Of a DNA stretch of 64,000 bases, positions 41,834-50,333 are shown in pieces. The translations under genes and the position numbers were made by a program. The notes beneath the pieces were generated by a model, which was given only the letters and a program-made list of their open reading frames with translations, did not search any database and was not told where the DNA came from. How positions within the stretch are numbered: position 1 is the first letter of the stretch; each line of letters starts with the position of its first letter. Origin of the DNA: Nocardioides sp. YR527 (GTDB lineage Bacteria; Actinomycetota; Actinomycetes; Propionibacteriales; Nocardioidaceae); the NCBI RefSeq assembly GCF_900101045.1, contig NZ_FNFN01000004.1:496001-560000 (forward strand). Direction: 5' to 3'.

Positions 41834-42502
41834 ATGGGCGAAGCAATAGGCGAGTCTCTGCCGATCGCCGTGGGTGTGCTCGTCAGCCCCATGCCGATCG
41901 TCGCACTGGTCCTCATGCTGGTCAGCCGCCGGGCCGGCTCCAACGGGGCGGCCTTCGTCGCCGGGTGGCTGTCGGGCATCTTCGTGCTCGGCACGCTCGT
42001 CGCGCTGCTCGTCGGTGCGGCCGGATCGGGCGACGCGGACACCCCGACGTGGGCGGCACTGCTGAAGATCGTGCTCGGAGCTCTGCTCCTCCTGCTCGCC
42101 GTACGCAGCTGGCGGGGCAGGCCGGCGGAGGGGGAGCCCGCGCCGACGCCGTCGTGGATGGCGGCGCTGGACGAGTTCAACGCGTTCAAGGCGTTCGGCA
42201 CGGGCGTACTCCTGGGATCGGTCAACCCCAAGAACCTGCTGCTCGTGGTCTCGGGGGCCAGCACGATCGCGACGGCGACAGCGGTGACCGGCGAGCGGAT
42301 CGTGGCGATGGCCGTCTTCACCCTCGTCGCCAGCCTGGGCGTGCTGGTGCCGTTCGGCATCTACCTGCTGGCCGGTGAGCGCGCGGCCAGGCTGCTGGAG
42401 GGCATCAAGGCCTGGATGATCGCCCACAACGCCGCCATCATGACGGTCCTCCTCGTCGTGCTCGGGGTCAAGATGATCGGCGACGGGGTGGGTTCGCTCT
42501 GA
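41834..42502 (+). CDS. GAP-family membrane protein (LysE-like)
   Basis: 222 residues with six hydrophobic segments: PIAVGVLVSPMPIVALVLML, AAFVAGWLSGIFVLGTLVAL, LKIVLGALLLLLAVRSW, FGTGVLLGSVNPKNLLLVVS, MAVFTLVASLGVLVPFGIYL and AAIMTVLLVVLGVKMIGDG. The S-P-x-P and S-V-N-P-K-N-L motifs are those of GAP-family proteins (related to mycobacterial glycopeptidolipid addressing proteins and LysE exporters). Predicted to be leaderless. The stop shares a base with the ATG of the PLD gene. Confidence 0.8.
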   Translation: MGEAIGESLPIAVGVLVSPMPIVALVLMLVSRRAGSNGAAFVAGWLSGIFVLGTLVALLVGAAGSGDADTPTWAALLKIVLGALLLLLAVRSWRGRPAEGEPAPTPSWMAALDEFNAFKAFGTGVLLGSVNPKNLLLVVSGASTIATATAVTGERIVAMAVFTLVASLGVLVPFGIYLLAGERAARLLEGIKAWMIAHNAAIMTVLLVVLGVKMIGDGVGSL

Positions 42503-43980
42503 TGGACGGGGCGACCTGGGTCGCGAGCCTCCTCAGCGCAGCTCTTGTCATCGCCCACATCACCATCTGTGTGGTGGCTCTGGGCGTCATCCCCGGCGGC
42601 CGGAAGCCGTCCACGGGCCTGGCCTGGCTGTTCCTCATCCTGGCGCTGCCGGCGTTCGGTCTGCTCGCGTTCCTGCTCTTCGGGAGCACCAGCGTCGGCC
42701 GCAAGCGCCGGGCCTGGCAGCGGCAGGTCAACGAGCTGGTCAGCGCGGAGATCAGATACGACCCGGCGGCACAGACCGCTCCGGCGGGCCCCTCCGGCGG
42801 CGCAGTGCGGCTCAACGAGCGCCTGGGGTCCCTGCCGTTGACCGGGGACAACCGGATCGAGGTCCATCCTGACTATGCGCGGACGTTCGCGGCCATGACC
42901 GAGGTCGTACGCGGTGCCCGGTGGTTCGTGCACGTCGAGTTCTACATCTCGGCCTGGGACGATTCCACCAGCGACTTCTTCGACGCACTCGTCGCCGCGG
43001 TCGCCCGCGGGGTGGAGGTGCGCTTCCTCTTCGACCACCTCGGCTCGCGCGGCATCCCCGGCCACCAGGACATGCTGTCGCGGCTCGAGGGTTCCGGCAT
43101 CAAGTGGGCGCCGATGCTGCCGGTCCGGCCGCTGCGCGGTGAGCTCCGCCGTCCGGACCTGCGCAACCATCGCAAGATCCTCGTCGTCGACGGCGTGGTG
43201 GCGTTCGCGGGCTCGCAGAACCTCATCGAGCCCGGCTACAACAAGCCGAAGAACCACAAGGCTGGGCGCGAGTGGGTCGATCTGATGATCCGGATCGAGG
43301 GGCCGGCGGTGCGGGACCTGGCAGTCGTCTTCGCGACCGACTGGTACGCCGAGACCGCCGAGAGCATCCGCGACATGCTCGTCCCACGTGCGCCTGTGGA
43401 GGTGGAGCAGACGGAACGAGCCGCCGAGAAGGTGGCATGCCAGGTCGTGCCGAGCGGTCCCGGTTTCGTGACCGAGAACAACCTGCGCCTGTTCAACACG
43501 CTGATCTACGGCGCGCAGTCGCGGATCTGCCTGGTCAGCCCCTACTTCGTTCCGGACGAGTCGCTCCTCTACGCCGTCACGACCGCCGCCCAGCGCGGTG
43601 TCGAGGTCGAGCTGTTCGTGAACGAGGGCGCCGACCAGTTCATGGTCTTCCACGCTCAGCGCTCCTACTACGCCGACCTCCTCGACGCCGGTGTCCGGAT
43701 CCGGCTCTACCCGGCGCCGTACGTCCTCCACACCAAGTTCTTCACGGTCGACGACACGATCGCCGTCGTCGGCTCCTCGAACATGGACTACCGCTCCTTC
43801 GCGCTCAACTACGAGGTCATCGTGCTGCTCGAGAGCGAACAGGTGGTCGACGACCTGCAGAGCGTGCTCGACGACTACCGGGAGCGGTCGAGCACGCTCA
43901 GCGCCGAGGAGTGGTCGCGACGCGGGCGCGGGGCCGCGTACGTCGACAACGTCATGCGCCTGACGGCGGCTCTTCAGTAG
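42502..43980 (+). CDS. Phospholipase D family, cardiolipin synthase-like
   Basis: 492 residues. Two N-terminal membrane helices (SLLSAALVIAHITICVVALG; GLAWLFLILALPAFGLLAFL) form the PLD-nuclease N-terminal domain. Two HKD motifs follow: HRKILVVDGVVAFAGSQN near residue 223 and HTKFFTVDDTIAVVGSSNMD near residue 410, then YRSFALNYE, typical of bacterial cardiolipin synthases. It should transfer phosphatidyl groups between phosphatidylglycerols at the membrane. The 3' end overlaps by 29 bases the convergent SulP gene. It shares site 5 with the GAP gene. Confidence 0.88.
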   Translation: MDGATWVASLLSAALVIAHITICVVALGVIPGGRKPSTGLAWLFLILALPAFGLLAFLLFGSTSVGRKRRAWQRQVNELVSAEIRYDPAAQTAPAGPSGGAVRLNERLGSLPLTGDNRIEVHPDYARTFAAMTEVVRGARWFVHVEFYISAWDDSTSDFFDALVAAVARGVEVRFLFDHLGSRGIPGHQDMLSRLEGSGIKWAPMLPVRPLRGELRRPDLRNHRKILVVDGVVAFAGSQNLIEPGYNKPKNHKAGREWVDLMIRIEGPAVRDLAVVFATDWYAETAESIRDMLVPRAPVEVEQTERAAEKVACQVVPSGPGFVTENNLRLFNTLIYGAQSRICLVSPYFVPDESLLYAVTTAAQRGVEVELFVNEGADQFMVFHAQRSYYADLLDAGVRIRLYPAPYVLHTKFFTVDDTIAVVGSSNMDYRSFALNYEVIVLLESEQVVDDLQSVLDDYRERSSTLSAEEWSRRGRGAAYVDNVMRLTAALQ

Positions 43981-45688
43981 CTGCCTTGTCGGCGGCCGCC
44001 GCGAGGGCGGCCTCCACGGTCGGGTAGACCGACGGCGGTCCTTCCTCGGCGGCCTCGGTCAGGACATCGCGCACCTGGCCCACGTCGCCGGCGAGCGTCA
44101 GGTCGGCGCCGAGACGCTGTAGATCGGCACGCAGCTGGGTCAGCATCTCGGTGGCGGTGACGTCGATCGACGGTGTGGCCCGGCCGTCCAGCACGACGAG
44201 TCGAAGGTCCGGCACGCCCGTGGCGAGGTCGCGGACCCGCTCGCGTACGAAGTCGGCGTTGACGAACAGCAGGGGCGCCTCGACCCTGACCACCAGGAAG
44301 CCCGGGACCCCCGCGTACGCCGGGTTGCGGATCTGGTCCACCCACAGGCCTCGGTGCGGCGAGGTGCCGCCGTTCTCGGGACCGTCGACGGGCGCCAGCG
44401 GCGCGATGTGCGGCCGCGAGGTCCGCGCGATGAGCAGAACGACGGAGGCGATGATGCCGATCACGAGACCGGGCAGGGTGTCGAAGACGAGCACGCCGAC
44501 CAGCGCCGCGACGGCGCCCACGAAGTCGGCGCGCGCGGTGAGCTGGTAGACCTTGGTGAGCCGTCCGGTCCGGATCCGCCACAGCCGGCGCAGCGCGGCG
44601 ATGTCGACGAGCTCGATCACCGCGGCGATCACGATCGCCGCGAGGGTAGCCTCGGGAAGGTCGGCGAAGAGCTTGGTCATGAACAGCAGCGTGAGCAGCG
44701 TGAGGACGGCGGCGGTCACTGCCGAGAGCTGCGACCTCGCCCCGGCCGAGCCGTTGACGGCGGTCTTGGACAGCGAGCCGTTGACCACCATGCCGCTGGC
44801 CAGGCCGGCGCCGAGGTTGGAGACGCCCAGACCGAGCAGCTCGCGGTTCGGGTCGATGTCGTAGCCGCTCTTGGCGGCGTACGTCTTCGCAGCGCCCAGG
44901 CCCTCCGCGAACCCGACGAGCATCACGCCGACGGCCGCCGCGAGGAGGTCGCGGAACTCGGGAGCCGACACATCCGGGAAGCCGATCGCGGGCAGGCCGG
45001 CGTCGATGTGGCCGACGATGGCGAGCCCGTGCTCGTCGAGGCCGAGCAGTGCGGTGAGCCCGATGCAGACCAGCGCGACGATGAGGGAGGCGGGAAGGAG
45101 CGGCACCATCCGCCGCAGGACGAGCAGGACAGCGAGGCTGCCCGCCCCGATGGCGATGGTCAAGGCGTCGACGTCACCGAGGTGGAGCAGCAGGTCCCAG
45201 GCCTTCTCGAAGAAGTTGCCCGAGCCCTTCTCTACACCCACCAGCGCCGGTAGCTGCCCGATGATGATCGTCAGTGCAAGCCCGATGATGAAGCCTCGCA
45301 GGACCGGCTCGCTGATGAAGGCGGCCAGGAAACCCAGGCGCATCAGGCCGGCGATGAGCGCGACGATCCCAGTCGCGATGGCCAGCCCGACGGTGAGCGC
45401 GACGACGTCGGCCCCACCGGACGCGAAGTCCGCCACGATCCCGGCCGAGAGGGCCGCGGTCGCCGACATCGGTGCGACGATCAGGTGCCGCGAGGAGCCG
45501 AGCAGGCAGTAGAGCACCAGAGCGGGCACGGCCGCGTACAGGCCCACGACCGGCGGCACGCCGGCGATGGTGGCGTACGCCAACGACTCCGGTACGAGCA
45601 CGGCCCAGACCGTGAGCCCGGCGAGGACGTCGGACCTGATCCAGGACGGCGAGTAGCCGCTGAACGACGGAGCGATGAGTCTGGCCAC
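43952..45688 (-). CDS. SulP-family anion transporter with STAS domain
   Basis: 578 residues from the GTG at 45688, 45 bases from the centre of palindrome site 6, so probably leaderless. SulP signature WIRSDVLAGLTVWAVLVPES and AGVPPVVGLYAAVPALVLYC; about 12 helices; GSLSKTAVNGSAGARSQLSA in the conserved core. The C-terminal STAS domain begins near residue 445 (GFLVVRVEAPLLFVNADFVR; LRLVVLDGRATPSIDVTATE). Anion specificity unknown. Divergent from another SulP gene at 45844. Confidence 0.86.
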   Translation of the reverse strand: MARLIAPSFSGYSPSWIRSDVLAGLTVWAVLVPESLAYATIAGVPPVVGLYAAVPALVLYCLLGSSRHLIVAPMSATAALSAGIVADFASGGADVVALTVGLAIATGIVALIAGLMRLGFLAAFISEPVLRGFIIGLALTIIIGQLPALVGVEKGSGNFFEKAWDLLLHLGDVDALTIAIGAGSLAVLLVLRRMVPLLPASLIVALVCIGLTALLGLDEHGLAIVGHIDAGLPAIGFPDVSAPEFRDLLAAAVGVMLVGFAEGLGAAKTYAAKSGYDIDPNRELLGLGVSNLGAGLASGMVVNGSLSKTAVNGSAGARSQLSAVTAAVLTLLTLLFMTKLFADLPEATLAAIVIAAVIELVDIAALRRLWRIRTGRLTKVYQLTARADFVGAVAALVGVLVFDTLPGLVIGIIASVVLLIARTSRPHIAPLAPVDGPENGGTSPHRGLWVDQIRNPAYAGVPGFLVVRVEAPLLFVNADFVRERVRDLATGVPDLRLVVLDGRATPSIDVTATEMLTQLRADLQRLGADLTLAGDVGQVRDVLTEAAEEGPPSVYPTVEAALAAAADKAATEEPPSGA

Positions 45689-45724
45689 GATCGGTGAGGT
45701 TGCTACGCCGGGCCCGTTCCGGGA

Positions 45725-45741
45725 TCGCCCGGAAGGGGTGA
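45725..45741. promoter_or_regulatory. Regulon palindrome site 6 (divergent SulP genes)
   Basis: TCGCCCG-GAA-GGGGTGA, centre 45733. Leftward CAACCT begins 31 bp away (45702) and +1 falls at the GTG at 45688. Rightward GAGGAT begins 31 bp away (45764), +1 near 45777. Confidence 0.6.
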
Positions 45742-45843
45742 GCCTGGGGTCACCCCGCCGGTGGAGGATGCGTTGACGGCGTGGGCCCGACGTCCGTACG
45801 CCTTCCTCCTGCCTGGATTGGAGCGCCGGTGGCCAAGGGCGAT

Positions 45844-47622
45844 ATGGAACCTGACCCGGACGGTCGTACGTCGCTGCAGCGGCTCTACACGGGGCCGCTG
45901 CGTCGCGCCCAGGCACGTGCGCAACGAGTGCTGCGGAGAGAGGTCCGTGAGATCACCCCGCAGAAGCGCCACTGGCGCCGCGACCTCGTCGCCGGGCTGC
46001 CAGGGGCCATCGCCAGCGTGCCCGACGGGATGGCGTCGAGCGTGCTCGCCGGGGTCAACCCGACCCACGGGCTCTACGCCTCCTTCGCCGGTCCCATCGC
46101 GGGCGGTCTGACCTCCTCGACCCGGATGATGGTGGTCACGACCACCAGCGCCTCGGCGCTGGCCGCCGGCTCGGTCCTGGCCGGTCACGACGCCGACGAC
46201 CGGTCGGCGGCGATGCTGCTGCTGACGATCGTCGCGGGCGCGGTGATGCTCCTGGCCGCACTGTTGAGGCTCAGTCGCTACATCAGGTTCGTGTCCTACT
46301 CGGTGATGCTCGGCTTCCTCACCGGGGTCTCGGTCAACATCGTGCTCGGCCAGCTCCCGGACATCGCCGGCGTGGACGCCGAGGGGCCCTTCGCCGCGGC
46401 CAAGGCGTGGGACCTCCTGACCCGGCTCGACGAGAGCAGTCTGCCCACCGTCGCGACCGGGCTGGGGGCGCTGCTCCTGCTGCTGGTGCTGGCTCCGACC
46501 CGGCTGGCGGTGGCCTCGTCGCTGGTCGCGCTCGTCCTGCCGACCCTCGCCGTCCTGGTGACCGGGGCCGACGTCGTCAGGGTCAAGGACTCCGGCAAGA
46601 TCCCGCAGGGCCTGCCCGTCCCGCAGCTGCCCGACCTGAGCCTGCTCGACATGGACATGGTGACCGGTGGGATCGCCATCGCTGCGCTCGTCCTCATCCA
46701 GGGAGCAGGAGTGGCCGAGGCCGTCCCGAACCTCGACGGCAGCAGATCCTCGATGCGCCGCGACTTCACCGCTCAGGGTCTCGCCAACGTCGCCTCGGGG
46801 TTCTTCGGCGGCCAGCCGGTCGGCGGGTCCGTGGGACAGACGGCCCTCAACGCGACGGCCGGCGCCGTCTCCCGCTGGGGCGCGATCTGGGCGGGCATCT
46901 GGATGGTGGTGATCCTCGTGCTGCTCTCCGGCGTCGTCGGCGAGGTCGCGATGCCGACCCTCGCCGCTGTGCTCATCTACGCCGGCGCCGCGTCCATCCA
47001 CCCCCGCGAGGTGGTGGCCGTCGCGCGGACCGGTGTCATCCCCGCCGTCGCGATGACGGCGACCTTCGTCGCGGTCCTCCTGCTGCCGGTCGCGCAGGCG
47101 GTCGGCATCGGCGTGATCGCCTCGCTCCTGCTGCAGCTGCGACAGGACTCCCTGGACCTCAGGCTCGTGCGCATCGAGCGGGACGAGGAGGGGCGCTTCA
47201 TCGAGAGCCCGGTGCCGCGGACGCTGAGGCGTGGCGAGCTCGTCGTGCTCGAGGCTTACGGCTCGCTGTTCTATGCCGGGGCGAGGACGCTGCAGCGTCG
47301 GCTGCCGCTCCCGCCCGAAGGGCCGGAGCCGAACCGGGGCGAGGAGGCGGGCACCGCGGTGGTGCTGCGGCTGCGAGGGCGTACGACCCTGGGCGCCACG
47401 TTCTTGAAGGTCGTGGGGGACTACGCCCGGGACCTGGACGGAGCGGGCGCGCGTCTGTATCTGTCCGGGGTCGACCCCGACCTCGTCGAGCGCTGGTCGG
47501 CGGACGGCACGCTCCAACGGCTCAGCGGGGTCCACATCGAGCCGGCCACCCAGATCCTGGGGGAGTCCACGCACGCTGCGGTGGTCGCGTCGCAGGAGCC
47601 ACCCGCCGACCGGCCGGAATGA
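45844..47622 (+). CDS. SulP-family anion transporter
   Basis: 592 residues from the ATG at 45844 (AAGGG 4 nt before it); a GTG at 45781, 4 nt after the predicted +1, is in frame. SulP core WRRDLVAGLPGAIASVPDGM, SSVLAGVNPTHGLYASFAGP, QGAGVAEAVPNLDGSRSSMR and GGQPVGGSVGQTALNATAGA. The C-terminal domain (LVVLEAYGSLFYAGARTLQR; VVLRLRGRTTLGATFLKVVG) is a diverged STAS domain. More similar in layout to the SulP at 53914 (S-V-P-D-G-x-A-S, N-P-D/L-D-G, P-V-G-G-S) than to the other two, so these are probably paralogues. Confidence 0.85.
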   Translation: MEPDPDGRTSLQRLYTGPLRRAQARAQRVLRREVREITPQKRHWRRDLVAGLPGAIASVPDGMASSVLAGVNPTHGLYASFAGPIAGGLTSSTRMMVVTTTSASALAAGSVLAGHDADDRSAAMLLLTIVAGAVMLLAALLRLSRYIRFVSYSVMLGFLTGVSVNIVLGQLPDIAGVDAEGPFAAAKAWDLLTRLDESSLPTVATGLGALLLLLVLAPTRLAVASSLVALVLPTLAVLVTGADVVRVKDSGKIPQGLPVPQLPDLSLLDMDMVTGGIAIAALVLIQGAGVAEAVPNLDGSRSSMRRDFTAQGLANVASGFFGGQPVGGSVGQTALNATAGAVSRWGAIWAGIWMVVILVLLSGVVGEVAMPTLAAVLIYAGAASIHPREVVAVARTGVIPAVAMTATFVAVLLLPVAQAVGIGVIASLLLQLRQDSLDLRLVRIERDEEGRFIESPVPRTLRRGELVVLEAYGSLFYAGARTLQRRLPLPPEGPEPNRGEEAGTAVVLRLRGRTTLGATFLKVVGDYARDLDGAGARLYLSGVDPDLVERWSADGTLQRLSGVHIEPATQILGESTHAAVVASQEPPADRPE

Positions 47623-47633
47623 ACCGGCCCAAG

Positions 47634-47650
47634 TCACCCGATGCGGGTGA
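47634..47650 (+). promoter_or_regulatory. Regulon palindrome site 7 (perfect copy)
   Basis: TCACCCG-ATG-CGGGTGA, a perfect 7-3-7 inverted repeat, centre 47642. TAGCGT begins 31 bp downstream (47673), +1 near 47686, followed by a 40-nt leader and GGGAGG before the DUF6325 gene. Confidence 0.7.
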
Positions 47651-47725
47651 TCAGCACGGGCGCGACGCGTCCTAGCGTCGGAAGCGTCCTGCCGTCCGGC
47701 AGGCGCGCGATACGTGGGAGGCACG

Positions 47726-48145
47726 ATGGAACGCGGCCCGGTCGAGATCCTGTTTCTTTCGATGGCGGAGGATGTCGAGCTCGGCGACCTCGCGGCGGTG
47801 CTTCGGCAACCCGTCGAGAGCGGAGTGATCCGGATCATCGACTGCGTACTGATGGCCAAGGACACCGGCGGCAGCTTCCGGGCCCTCGACCTGGAAGAGG
47901 CGGAGGGTCTGCCTGCGGAGCTGTCGGGGCTTCAGATCGACGCCAACGACCTGCTGAGCGACGCCGACATCGAAACGTTCGCCACCGCCCTGGAGCCCGG
48001 CCAGGCCGGCCTCGCGGTCGTCTACGAGCAGGTCTGGGCGCGGGAGGCCGTCGGACGCATCCGGGGCGTCGGTGCCGAGGTCGAGCTGTTCTTGCGGGTG
48101 CCACCCGAGGACGTCGACGTCGCCTTCGCATCCGCCGCCCGCTAG
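47726..48145 (+). CDS. DUF6325-family protein
   Basis: 139 residues. GPVEILFLSMAEDVELGDLA, VESGVIRIIDCVLMAKDTGG and an acidic C-terminal half with AGLAVVYEQVWAREAVGRIR match the DUF6325 pattern (G-P-V-E-x-L, then G-x-I-R-x-x-D-x-x-x-x-x-K-D). Function unknown; it regularly neighbours SHOCT and DUF1269 genes in actinobacteria, as here. Confidence 0.8.
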   Translation: MERGPVEILFLSMAEDVELGDLAAVLRQPVESGVIRIIDCVLMAKDTGGSFRALDLEEAEGLPAELSGLQIDANDLLSDADIETFATALEPGQAGLAVVYEQVWAREAVGRIRGVGAEVELFLRVPPEDVDVAFASAAR

Positions 48146-48159
48146 AGAGGAGACACGTC

Positions 48160-48483
48160 ATGTTGCGCAGACGCATCGGCCGGCCCGGTCTCATCGGTGC
48201 CGCCGCACGTACGGCCGTCATCGCCGGCACAGCCACCGCCACCTCGAACGCCATCAACCGCCGGCAGGCGGCCAAGGCCCAGGAACAGGCCGAGGCACAG
48301 GCGTACGAGCAACAGCAGTACGCAGCGGCCCAGCCACCTCCGCCGGCGCCCGCTCCGGCGGCACCGGCGGCACCGGCGCAGAGCGACCTGATCGGGCAGC
48401 TGAAGCAACTTGGGGAGCTGCACGACCAAGGGGTGCTCAGCGACGAGGAGTTCGCAGCCGCCAAGCAGCAGCTGCTCGGCTGA
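48160..48483 (+). CDS. SHOCT-domain protein, 107 aa
   Basis: The N-terminus has one short hydrophobic stretch (GLIGAAARTAVIAGTATATS). A Gln/Ala/Pro-rich linker follows (EQQQYAAAQPPPPAPAPAAP) and a C-terminal SHOCT motif, DLIGQLKQLGELHDQGVLSD then EEFAAAKQQLLG. SHOCT helps oligomerise short proteins, often at membranes. 14 bases after DUF6325 with GAGAGGAG before the ATG; 24 bases before a DUF1269 gene. Confidence 0.82.
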   Translation: MLRRRIGRPGLIGAAARTAVIAGTATATSNAINRRQAAKAQEQAEAQAYEQQQYAAAQPPPPAPAPAAPAAPAQSDLIGQLKQLGELHDQGVLSDEEFAAAKQQLLG

Positions 48484-48507
48484 CGGACACCGGGAGCGGG
48501 GGAGGAC

Positions 48508-49053
48508 ATGTCGACAGGAACTCTTGCCGTGTGGAGCTTCGACACTCCTGAGGGCGCCGAGGAGACCATGCATGCGCTCGAGGAGCTGGCTCGTGAGGGC
48601 GTCATCGACGTCCACGACGCCGCGGCGCTCTCCTGGCCGTCGAGCGGCACGAAGCTGAGGACGACCGAGCTGCATCCAGCCTCGGGCGCGGCCGGGGGAG
48701 CGTTGGGCGGGTCCTTCTGGGGTCTCTTGCTCGGCTTCATCTTCTTCGTGCCGCTGCTCGGCGCCGCCCTGGGCACCGCCACCGGGCTGGTCTCGGACGC
48801 GCTGAGCGCCGTCGGGATCGACGACGGCTTCATCAACAGGGTCCGGGACCGGGTCACCCCGGGGACCTCGGCCCTGTTCGTGCTGGCCACGGACAGCGTC
48901 GTCGACTCGGTCAGGGACGCGATCGGAGGGCGACTGCCGTCCGACCCGATCTTCACCGACCTGACCGACGGCCAGGAAGCAGCGCTGCATGACGTCTTCG
49001 GTGCCGGAGGATCGCCCGTTGCGGGTGAGCCCGCCGGGGCCGAAGCGGCCTAA
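48508..49053 (+). CDS. DUF1269-type glycine-zipper protein 3
   Basis: 181 residues. TLAVWSFDTPEGAEETMHAL, then LGGSFWGLLLGFIFFVPLLG, AALGTATGLVSDALSAVGID and DGFINRVRDRVTPGTSALFV. It is very similar to the protein at 26636 (W-G-x-L-F/L-G-x-I-F-F-V-P-L-L-G-A and V-G-I-D-D-x-F-I-N-x-V-R-D all shared), so one is a duplicate of the other. The last codons overlap palindrome site 8. Confidence 0.85.
   Translation: MSTGTLAVWSFDTPEGAEETMHALEELAREGVIDVHDAAALSWPSSGTKLRTTELHPASGAAGGALGGSFWGLLLGFIFFVPLLGAALGTATGLVSDALSAVGIDDGFINRVRDRVTPGTSALFVLATDSVVDSVRDAIGGRLPSDPIFTDLTDGQEAALHDVFGAGGSPVAGEPAGAEAA
49012..49028 (+). promoter_or_regulatory. Regulon palindrome site 8
   Basis: TCGCCCG-TTG-CGGGTGA, centre 49020, inside the 3' end of DUF1269 gene 3. 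TAACTT begins 31 bp downstream (49051), +1 near 49064, with a leader of about 52 nt to the DUF7144 gene. Confidence 0.65.
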
Positions 49054-49115
49054 CTTCTGGTGCACTGAAGCGGGTCGACGAGAAAACCGCTCACGACTAC
49101 AGGGAGTACCCCATC

Positions 49116-49544
49116 ATGAGCACCACCACACCACAAGGCGGAGGCTACGACTCTCCGGTCAAGACCGCCTTCGCCTTCTCCGGCGCGATCTTCGCAGGCA
49201 CCATCCTCACGACGGTCGGCATCTTCCAGATCCTCACCGGCATCGCTGCCGTGGCCGAGGACAAGGTCTACGTCAAAGGCATCGACTACGTCTACCAGTT
49301 CGACCTCACCGCCTGGGGCTGGATCCACATCGTCCTGGGCGCGATCGCGATAGCCGTCGGCGTCGGCTTGCTCCTCGGACAGACATGGGCCCGTATCGCC
49401 GGCATCGTGATCGCGGTCATCGGCTCGATCTCCGCCTTCGCCTTCATGCCCTACTACCCGTTCTGGGCGCTCGCGATGCTGGCGCTCTACATCTTCGTCA
49501 TCTGGTCGCTCGCGCAGCTGATGTCGAGTCGTGCCGAGCTCTGA
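49116..49544 (+). CDS. Four-helix membrane protein (DUF7144-like)
   Basis: 142 residues, four hydrophobic segments: AFSGAIFAGTILTTVGIFQI, GWIHIVLGAIAIAVGVGLLL, WARIAGIVIAVIGSISAFAF and ALAMLALYIFVIWSLAQLM. The order G-I-F-Q-I-L-x-G-I, then W-G-W-I-H, fits an actinobacterial family (DUF7144 as I recall it). Function unknown. GGGAG precedes the ATG; HdeD follows 1 base after the stop. Confidence 0.75.
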   Translation: MSTTTPQGGGYDSPVKTAFAFSGAIFAGTILTTVGIFQILTGIAAVAEDKVYVKGIDYVYQFDLTAWGWIHIVLGAIAIAVGVGLLLGQTWARIAGIVIAVIGSISAFAFMPYYPFWALAMLALYIFVIWSLAQLMSSRAEL

Positions 49545-49545
49545 G

Positions 49546-50220
49546 ATGGCCAGCTCCGACATCCCGGGCCCCGACGTCTCCGGCTCGGAGCCTCCGGGCC
49601 CCGACGTACGGAGCTCGGGTGCCGGCCAGGATCCGTACGAGGCCACACCGACCCAGGAGCGTCCGGTGGGCTCCGGCTCCGTGTTCGAGGGCCTCGGGGA
49701 CTACTGGGGCGTGGTCCTGGCCTACGGGCTGGTCTCCACGGCACTCGGCGTCATCCTGGCGGTCTGGCCGAAGCAGACGATCGTCGTCGTTGCGGTGATC
49801 GTCGCGATCCAGATCATCGTGTCGGGAGTGTTCCGGCTCATCGCCGCGGTGGCCGGCAGGTCCATGGACGGCGGTCTGCGAGCGGTCGTCGGCTTCTCGG
49901 GGGCGCTGGCGATCGTCGTCGGCCTGCTCTTCCTGCGGGACCCGGTCCAGACGCTGCTCATCGTCACCATCCTGCTCGGGGTCTGGTGGGTCATCGGAGG
50001 CGTCGTCGACATCATCGGCGCCATCCTCCGGCCGGCCCCTGGGCGGCGCGTGTGGGACATCACCGCCGGTGTCATCACGGTCCTCGCCGGCGCCGTGCTC
50101 CTCATCAACCCGGAGCTGTCGCTGGGCGCGCTCCTGCTGGTCTCCTGCATCTGGCTGATCGCCGTCGGCATCATCGCCATCGTGATGGCCTTCCGCCTCC
50201 GTTCCGAGGCCAAGAGCTGA
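49546..50220 (+). CDS. HdeD-family membrane protein
   Basis: 224 residues from the ATG at 49546; a GTG at 49531 inside the previous gene is in frame. After a Pro/Ser/Glu-rich N-terminal 45 residues there are six hydrophobic segments (GVVLAYGLVSTALGVILAVW; IVVVAVIVAIQIIVSGVFRL; VVGFSGALAIVVGLLFLRDP; LLIVTILLGVWWVIGGVVDI; ITAGVITVLAGAVLLINPEL; LLLVSCIWLIAVGIIAIVMA). This is the HdeD pattern of six helices with repeated G-x-x-x-L-x-x-P. In E. coli HdeD contributes to acid resistance. Confidence 0.83.
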   Translation: MASSDIPGPDVSGSEPPGPDVRSSGAGQDPYEATPTQERPVGSGSVFEGLGDYWGVVLAYGLVSTALGVILAVWPKQTIVVVAVIVAIQIIVSGVFRLIAAVAGRSMDGGLRAVVGFSGALAIVVGLLFLRDPVQTLLIVTILLGVWWVIGGVVDIIGAILRPAPGRRVWDITAGVITVLAGAVLLINPELSLGALLLVSCIWLIAVGIIAIVMAFRLRSEAKS

Positions 50221-50333
50221 GATTCAGCACGAGCGAGGTCCGGGACCTCGCGAACACGGCAGTCCGGCCGAGAGCGAGCTCGATCGCCTCGGCCGGCTCC
50301 GTGTCGAAGTCGCCGCGTAAGCCGGCGCAAGCC

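Noticed and set aside
45703..47865. 720-codon minus-strand frame opposite the SulP gene
   Set aside because: Composition is repetitive Arg/Gly/His/Gln and the opposite strand is an unambiguous SulP transporter.
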